64,000 bases of DNA from an uncultured Desulfuromonas sp. (lineage in GTDB: Bacteria > Desulfobacterota > Desulfuromonadia > Desulfuromonadales > Desulfuromonadaceae), in NCBI RefSeq assembly GCF_963678835.1, contig NZ_OY787469.1, forward strand, positions 2,108,001 to 2,172,000, read 5' to 3'. Position 1 is the stretch's first letter; the number at the start of each line of letters is the position of its first letter. The notes under the pieces are model-generated. The model did no database searches, had not been told where the DNA came from, and was given only the letters and a program-made list of their open reading frames with translations. The position numbers and the translations under genes are program-made. Of this stretch, positions 59,401 to 64,000 are shown one piece after another.

Positions 59401-59734
59401 TTTTGTTTCTAACTGTCAGCCATTATGTCTAGAGATTGATGATGGCATCAGGCATACTGAAAAGTTAATCATACCTTGCACGACCATCAGAGAACAGAAC
59501 GACCTCAAAATGGTACCGAATATCTGATCCTCATACAGGGTCATGTCAACCGTCCACTCGTCCTGCTGAAACATCAAGAATGCACGCACCATGATCATTT
59601 TTTTCGTAACGATTTAAAACGAGTTGGCTCATACGTGCGGCTCCTCGTTAAAAAGATATTCTGTTGTTATTGTCGCACGTAGCCACAGGGCGGAAAGACG
59701 AAGAGAAAAAAGGCGGAAAATCAAAAGCAAAGAG
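59401..59734. other. Region between IS110 and phnA, possible gene remnant
   Basis: No intact gene is supported. On the minus strand, phrases such as MSQLVLNRYEKNDHGACILD (starting about 59629) and, in another frame, MFQQDEWTVDMTLYEDQ suggest a decayed coding segment with a frameshift, but I cannot assign a family. An 8-bp inverted repeat TACGTGCG/CGCACGTA lies at 59632 and 59674. Confidence 0.3.
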
Positions 59735-59765
59735 ACGGGGAATTGCCTTGTGGACAACTCCCCGT
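59735..59765 (-). terminator. Hairpin after phnA
   Basis: ACGGGGAATTG (59735-59745) and CAACTCCCCGT (59755-59765) pair with one mismatch. On the minus strand this lies just beyond the phnA stop and is followed by CTCTTTGCTTTTG, a moderate U-rich tail. Confidence 0.5.
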
Positions 59766-59771
59766 GAAGAA

Positions 59772-60110
59772 TCAGTTCTTTTTGACAAATTCCGATTTCA
59801 GCTTCATGGCGCCGATGCCGGGAATTTTACAGTCGATATCGTGATCGCCGTCTACCAGACGGATGTTTTTAACCTTGGTGCCGACTTTGACCACCAGAGA
59901 AGAACCTTTGACCTTGAGGTCTTTGATCACCGTAATGCTGTCGCCATCTTCCAGCACATTGCCATTGGCGTCGCGGATCTGTTTTTCCTGCGGTTCAGCC
60001 GATTCTTCACCTTGTTGCGGCCATTCATGGGCACACTCGGGGCAAACAAACATCAGACCGTCTTCGTAGGTGTATTCGGAATTACATTTCGGGCAGTTGG
60101 GTAAGCTCAT
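59772..60110 (-). CDS. phnA: PhnA/YjdM zinc-ribbon protein
   Basis: 112-residue cytoplasmic protein. The N-terminal zinc ribbon has CPKC and CPEC pairs (residues 6-9 and 23-26). The C-terminal PhnA domain ([45 protein letters not shown]) matches closely. The family was named after phosphonate use in E. coli, but the gene is not required for that pathway and its biochemical role remains unclear. Monocistronic. Confidence 0.93.
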   Translation of the reverse strand: MSLPNCPKCNSEYTYEDGLMFVCPECAHEWPQQGEESAEPQEKQIRDANGNVLEDGDSITVIKDLKVKGSSLVVKVGTKVKNIRLVDGDHDIDCKIPGIGAMKLKSEFVKKN

Positions 60111-60396
60111 AACGATATCCTGTTCTTTTGTGGGTATTTTAAGCAGAACGGATCATACGTTGTGCCGCAGGGACCCGCAAGGATTTTCTTGAACTCTGCC
60201 GCTGGTGTTTGTGTGAGAGCCGTTTCTTGAAAATCCGCAGTGTAAATTTTTGTAAGCACCATCAGAGAAACGTAAGAACGGCAGAACGTTCGACATTACA
60301 GATGCGTAAACCGGCCGTTATTCAACCGCAGAAAGCAGATGAGGGACGCTATAAGCGCGAGACTATTTTTAGCCGAGTTGGCGACGGACGCAGTGA

Positions 60397-61053
60397 ACGC
60401 CAATCCCGCAGATTCTGATTACTGGAGAACGCAATTATCCCTTTCCCATCCCGCTGGTCCAGCAGGATGGCGGGTGGATTTTTGATACGGCTGCCGGTAT
60501 GGATGAACTGCTCAACCGACGCATTGGTCGCAACGAATTGCATATTATTAAAGTGATGCGCGCTTATACCGAGGCACAACGGGAATCTGCCGCGATGACG
60601 CGTGAAGATGGAGTGGCCGTGTTTGCCCGCTATCTCGCCAGCCATGAAGGTGAAAAAGACGGGCTCTACTGGCCCCAACGGGAGAATGTGCCTGAAAGTC
60701 CATTTGGCCCATTAATCGCCAAGGCCGTGGCCAAAGGTTAGCATGCCGGGGAACAAGACGGTTTTGACGATCCGTTTTACGGCGATTATTACGCGATTCT
60801 TACCGCGCAGGGTAATCATGCGGATGGTGGCGTGTTTGACTATATCGTTGACGACAAGATGGTTCTGGGCTTTGCCTTGCTCGCCTATCCGGCCCGTTAC
60901 GGAGCCTCCGGCATCATGACTTTTATAGTGAATCAGGAAGGGGTGATTTACGAAAAGGACCTCGGTGAAAACACCGCAGTGCTGACTTTTCAGATCAGCC
61001 TGTTTGATCCTGATCCCAGTTGGCAGAAGTGTCAGGACACCACTGAAAAATAA
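60397..61053 (+). pseudogene. DUF2950-family gene, broken
   Basis: The frame encodes NYPFPIPLVQQDGGWIFDT, LLNRRIGRNELHIIKVMRAY, EKDGLYWPQRENVPESPFGP, then a TAG stop (60739-60741), then in the same frame GFDDPFYGDYYAILTAQGN, VLGFALLAYPARYGASGIMT and IYEKDLGENTAV to TAA at 61051-61053. These are characteristic DUF2950 blocks. About the first third of the usual protein is missing: a TGA at 60394-60396 closes the frame upstream and no start is evident. DUF2950 proteins are exported and of unknown function. Both halves have lost a normal reading frame, so the gene is dead in this genome unless UAG is read through. Confidence 0.78.
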
Positions 61054-61094
61054 CAGCATCAATCAGTCGTTCATTGGCGACTCGCCGCTTGTTA

Positions 61095-61134
61095 CAAAAA
61101 AGGTCACCTGCGTATACCGCAAGTGACCTTTTTT
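61095..61134. terminator. Bidirectional terminator
   Basis: AAAAAAGGTCAC (ending 61106) and GTGACCTTTTTT (61123-61134) form the outer stem, with CTGCG/CGCA pairing inside. It lies between the DUF2950 remnant and the convergent lipoprotein gene and has T-tracts on both strands. Confidence 0.82.
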
Positions 61135-61168
61135 AGCTTAACCGCATCCGTAAAACAGCATGTTCAAC

Positions 61169-62341
61169 TTACAACTGGCTCAAACTTTTCGCGGCATAAC
61201 TGCGGACTTTGCGATGATAGGCATCCTCTGATACGGCGTGCAGCGTTTTTGAAAAGCGGCTGTCATGGGTTTGCGCCAATGCTTTGCACAACCAGGCCAG
61301 GGCATCGATTTCATTGCGATCACTGGTTTCTTTCTGATACTCCCGCAGCAGAGTTTGCTCGGCAACCTGAGCCAGATAGGGACTGTTGGAGTGGTGATAA
61401 TAAACATTTTTTGCACCGTTACGTACGTCGATGGCTGAATCACTTTGCAGCAGCTTGGCAATCCGTTTCTGTTCACCGCTGAGGTTAGCCGGGGCTTTAA
61501 CGGGCTTGATGTGTACCGGTGCTGCGATGGCCTTTTGCGGCGCTTTTTTTACGGCTTTCGTGGCAGTCGTCTTGGTTTCTTGTGCCTTGAGGTTCACCGA
61601 CATACTACGAATTTCACCCGCTTTTAAGGTGATCCATTTCGAGTAGCTCTCGTAACCTGCTGCCGAAACATCAATATGGTAACGCCCGGAGTTTAAAGTG
61701 ATGCCCTGCTCGAACTTGGGTCGGATGTTCATAATGCGGATGCGGGCGTTGCTCGGTGTTGGCTTGACATACAATCGCGCTGTTTTAACAACGGCTTTGG
61801 CCGGTTGCTTCGTTTTAACCGCCGATTTGTCTGTCTGTGTTTGTGTGGTTGCCGGAGTACTCTGCGAGACCGGGTCGTCGAAAATGATCCGCGAGTCTTC
61901 GGCAAATTTGGGATCGATGCGATAACAGGTGGTCATATACGCTTTGGCCTTGTCGGGATCAGCCAGGGCGAATTGCAAATGGCCGATTTTTACCTGAAGT
62001 TCTACATAATAAACCTGTCCCGCCTTGGCATTGACGGTAACCGGTGTGGTTTTGTAAATGCCAATCAGCTTGGGGGTAAAGGTGTATTGGCCGGGCGTGA
62101 CCGCGATAGGGAAGTAGCCGAGCTGAGGTAATGTATTGGCAATCACCTTGTCATTCATCTTAATACCGGGCATTTCATCGCCGGTGGTACCCCAGCGGGG
62201 ACGATAGACGTAGATGACGGCCTGTTTAGCTGGCACCATGACGGGCTCAGTGAATTTAGGGCCGAGAGTTGCACAACCGGAGAGCAGGGACACTGAAACG
62301 ACCGAAAGAGTCAGAATCAACAACAGAATAGATTTACGCAT
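61169..62341 (-). CDS. DUF2846/PEGA-domain lipoprotein
   Basis: 390-residue exported protein. Lipobox LLSGC (Cys22) predicts a lipid anchor. Residues about 35-150 match DUF2846 (AVIYVYRPRWG, then YFPIAVTPGQYTFTP). Residues about 188-252 form a PEGA-like domain (ARLYVKPTPSNARIRIMNIR, GYESYSKWITL). A Lys/Ala-rich linker follows, and the C-terminal ~110 residues are helical and HEAT-like (SGEQKRIAKLLQSDSAIDVRNG, NEIDALAWLCKALAQ). PEGA domains bind surface carbohydrate or envelope partners; a specific role is unknown. It is monocistronic, flanked by terminators. Confidence 0.82.
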   Translation of the reverse strand: MRKSILLLILTLSVVSVSLLSGCATLGPKFTEPVMVPAKQAVIYVYRPRWGTTGDEMPGIKMNDKVIANTLPQLGYFPIAVTPGQYTFTPKLIGIYKTTPVTVNAKAGQVYYVELQVKIGHLQFALADPDKAKAYMTTCYRIDPKFAEDSRIIFDDPVSQSTPATTQTQTDKSAVKTKQPAKAVVKTARLYVKPTPSNARIRIMNIRPKFEQGITLNSGRYHIDVSAAGYESYSKWITLKAGEIRSMSVNLKAQETKTTATKAVKKAPQKAIAAPVHIKPVKAPANLSGEQKRIAKLLQSDSAIDVRNGAKNVYYHHSNSPYLAQVAEQTLLREYQKETSDRNEIDALAWLCKALAQTHDSRFSKTLHAVSEDAYHRKVRSYAAKSLSQL

Positions 62342-62507
62342 GGCTTCCTTCCTGGCGAAAGTAAAGGGTCAGTGGGGGCGCACCATTATGTGTGTAGAAC
62401 CGATATTTTTTAACTATGCCTCGAAACACATTGAAATTCAAGGAACGGTAAGAATGTGGCAGAGACGTTGCTGTTGAAGTCAGGCTGACAACGTACGAGA
62501 AACATAA

Positions 62508-62540
62508 ACAGGCCGGTTTTCTCAGAGGAAACCGGCCTGT
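62508..62540 (-). terminator. Terminator of the TPR-protein gene
   Basis: ACAGGCCGGTTT (62508-62519) pairs perfectly with AAACCGGCCTGT (62529-62540). On the minus strand TTTATGTTTC follows. It lies 34 bp beyond the TPR gene's stop. Confidence 0.78.
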
Positions 62541-62573
62541 CGATTTGGTTTTGGCGGGAAGACATCAGGCGGG

Positions 62574-63845
62574 TTATGCTGTTGCCAGCAGAGCTTGTCC
62601 TTCGTTGCGCAGCTCCTCCATCAAATTGGGATCACGTAACACGATGCTGAGCAGGTCTTTGCCGCGCTTCTCCCAGCCTAATGCCAGATAAGTTTGGGCG
62701 ACGCGCAATTGCCAGCGCGGATTGTTCGGCTCCTGGCGACAGGCGCTATTGAATGTATCGAGAACCTTACGTAGATCGCGTTTCTGGCGCATCAGAAATT
62801 CAGCCAGATACAGGTTCATGCCCGCGCCTGAGCAGCAACCGCCGCCGCTCGCCGGGATTTTACGATACAGCGCTTCTGCCTCATCGAACTGTTGTTTTGC
62901 TTCAAGGAGCATGGCGCACATCAGCACAATGCGCGTGTCGCTGTGCCCGGCCTCCAGTGCCTTGAGTCCATGGCTCAAGGCGTTGTCCGCGTCATTTTTA
63001 ACATGGTATACCGAGGCCAGTTGGGCCTGGCAGAAACCGGCATCCTGATTCTTCTCCATCATTTCGTGGATAAAATCGATGGCGGTCTGGTACTTTTTCA
63101 GGCTGACCAGAATCGAAACCATGCTTTCCGTGGCCAGCAACAGATTGGGATTCTGTTTTAATGCAGAGTACAGCGCATCACAGGCTTTGCCGCGTTCACC
63201 CAGGCGCGCCATGATGCAACCCACTTCAAAATCAAACAGATCATCCTGCTCACTGGCTGGCAACTTGCCGAATGCTTTCATTGCTTCAATCTCTTCACCC
63301 TCATGACCGAGAATAAAGGCTTTCTGAAAGTCCGCACATTTCTGCTGATAACGGCTGGCTAGTTCCTCCGGGTAACTGGTGAGGATTAATTCGAGCTGGG
63401 CGTCCATGTCCGGGTGGTCCTCATCGGCCAGTGGCGCTGCTTCAACATCGGTTGGGTCACAACTGCTGCAACTGGAACAGGAGTTGGCCGGAGCCGCTGC
63501 TACCGGGATCGGCTGTTCCGTGTTCACCTGCTGTAACGCTTGAGCGGCCTGTTGTTGCAGCGCGTCGGAAACCGCTTGCTGCTGGGCCAGTTGCAGATGC
63601 TCCATGGCGCGCTCGATCTGTTGATCTTTAAGCAGGTACAACCCCTCATCCAGATTGATTTTGGCCAAGCTGTTGCCTGCCTGAGCCGCCAGAGTTTCAA
63701 TCTCTGCGCTCTCGTCGGCGCTCAGTTCTGAATGGTGTAATTCTTCAACGATCAGCAGGGCGTCGGCATAGCGTTGTTGAGAAACCGCTTTGCGCAACGC
63801 GGGCAGATCGCTTTTGCTGGAAAATAATCGACTGAACAGTCCCAT
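62574..63845 (-). CDS. Tetratricopeptide-repeat protein with Cys-rich linker
   Basis: 423-residue cytoplasmic protein with no signal peptide (starts MGLFSRLFSSKSDLPALRKAV). Helical TPR-like repeats run from about 20-110 and again from about 180-420 (e.g. ACDALYSALKQNPNLLLATESM, AIDFIHEMMEKNQDAGFCQ, EAEALYRKIPAS, WQLRVAQTYLALGWEKRGKDLL). A linker between them contains NSCSSCSSCDP (about 120-130), and a second Cys pair lies in GGGCCSGAG (about 335), so a metal-binding or redox-sensitive function is possible. TPR proteins act as scaffolds; the partners are unknown. Confidence 0.75.
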   Translation of the reverse strand: MGLFSRLFSSKSDLPALRKAVSQQRYADALLIVEELHHSELSADESAEIETLAAQAGNSLAKINLDEGLYLLKDQQIERAMEHLQLAQQQAVSDALQQQAAQALQQVNTEQPIPVAAAPANSCSSCSSCDPTDVEAAPLADEDHPDMDAQLELILTSYPEELASRYQQKCADFQKAFILGHEGEEIEAMKAFGKLPASEQDDLFDFEVGCIMARLGERGKACDALYSALKQNPNLLLATESMVSILVSLKKYQTAIDFIHEMMEKNQDAGFCQAQLASVYHVKNDADNALSHGLKALEAGHSDTRIVLMCAMLLEAKQQFDEAEALYRKIPASGGGCCSGAGMNLYLAEFLMRQKRDLRKVLDTFNSACRQEPNNPRWQLRVAQTYLALGWEKRGKDLLSIVLRDPNLMEELRNEGQALLATA

Positions 63846-64000
63846 TGTATGTCCTTATTTCTGGTTAAGAATAGAAACGCTTACTTTAATGGCATTGGCG
63901 GTTGAGCGCAAGATGCAGATGGAGGTCTTTTTTGCCAGGGATCGAACCGAGCGAGAGGGGAGTGGCGATGTTTTTGTCTCTGATCAGGGATTTTATTGGA

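Noticed and set aside
60739..60741. TAG in the DUF2950 frame read as pyrrolysine
   Set aside because: No pyl genes in the window, not a known Pyl family, and the N-terminus is missing as well.

Overview
The window looks like a chromosomal stretch of a Gram-negative, anaerobic, metal-respiring deltaproteobacterium of the Desulfuromonas/Geobacter type (Desulfuromonadales). The basis is an MtrA/MtrB-type decaheme cytochrome plus porin pair, a di-heme peroxidase, rubrerythrin with a PerR/Fur regulator, an autotransporter, many large periplasmic-sensor signalling proteins, type IV minor pilins and two NtrC/sigma-54-style promoters. The genus assignment is an inference from gene content; no rRNA or tRNA is present to test it.

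Layout. 1-270: the end of a cut-off gene. 271-1917: a gene-free array of degenerate ~574-bp repeats. 1918-5591: an NtrB/NtrC two-component pair followed by a sigma-54 promoter and an outer-membrane barrel gene. 5619-8603: an autotransporter with a zinc-protease motif. 8881-12315: a CorA/ZntB transporter and an MscS channel whose genes overlap tail to tail. 12466-17501: a porin-cytochrome conduit and a divergent cytochrome c peroxidase. 17597-27558: chemoreceptor, GreB, HtpG, rubrerythrin, PerR, a secreted protein, a Bcr/CflA exporter and an SDR-type oxidoreductase with a broken SRPBCC partner gene. 28757-40044: a type IV minor-pilin operon (pilV, pilW, pilX, pilY1, Ig-like gene, fimT) hit by three different insertion sequences, each with a readable target duplication. 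40196-53075: DinB, a membrane phosphoesterase and two divergent giant sensors, one a diguanylate cyclase ending in hemerythrin, the other a three-SBP hybrid kinase coupled to an HD-GYP phosphodiesterase, then a beta-propeller lipoprotein. 53283-63845: a drug/metabolite transporter, hypothetical envelope genes, an unusual NifU-NifQ fusion, an SseB-like gene, repeats, an IS110 element, PhnA, a broken DUF2950 gene, a PEGA/DUF2846 lipoprotein and a TPR protein.

How it works together. Three themes recur: extracellular/periplasmic electron transfer and peroxide defence; sensing through periplasmic ligand-binding domains wired to phosphorelay and cyclic di-GMP; and surface structures (pilus, autotransporter, porins). 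The genome copy here is being remodelled by mobile DNA. Four IS elements of four families, three copies of a ~120-150-bp dispersed repeat, an REP-like pair and several pseudogenes are visible, and the pilus locus has taken most of the damage.
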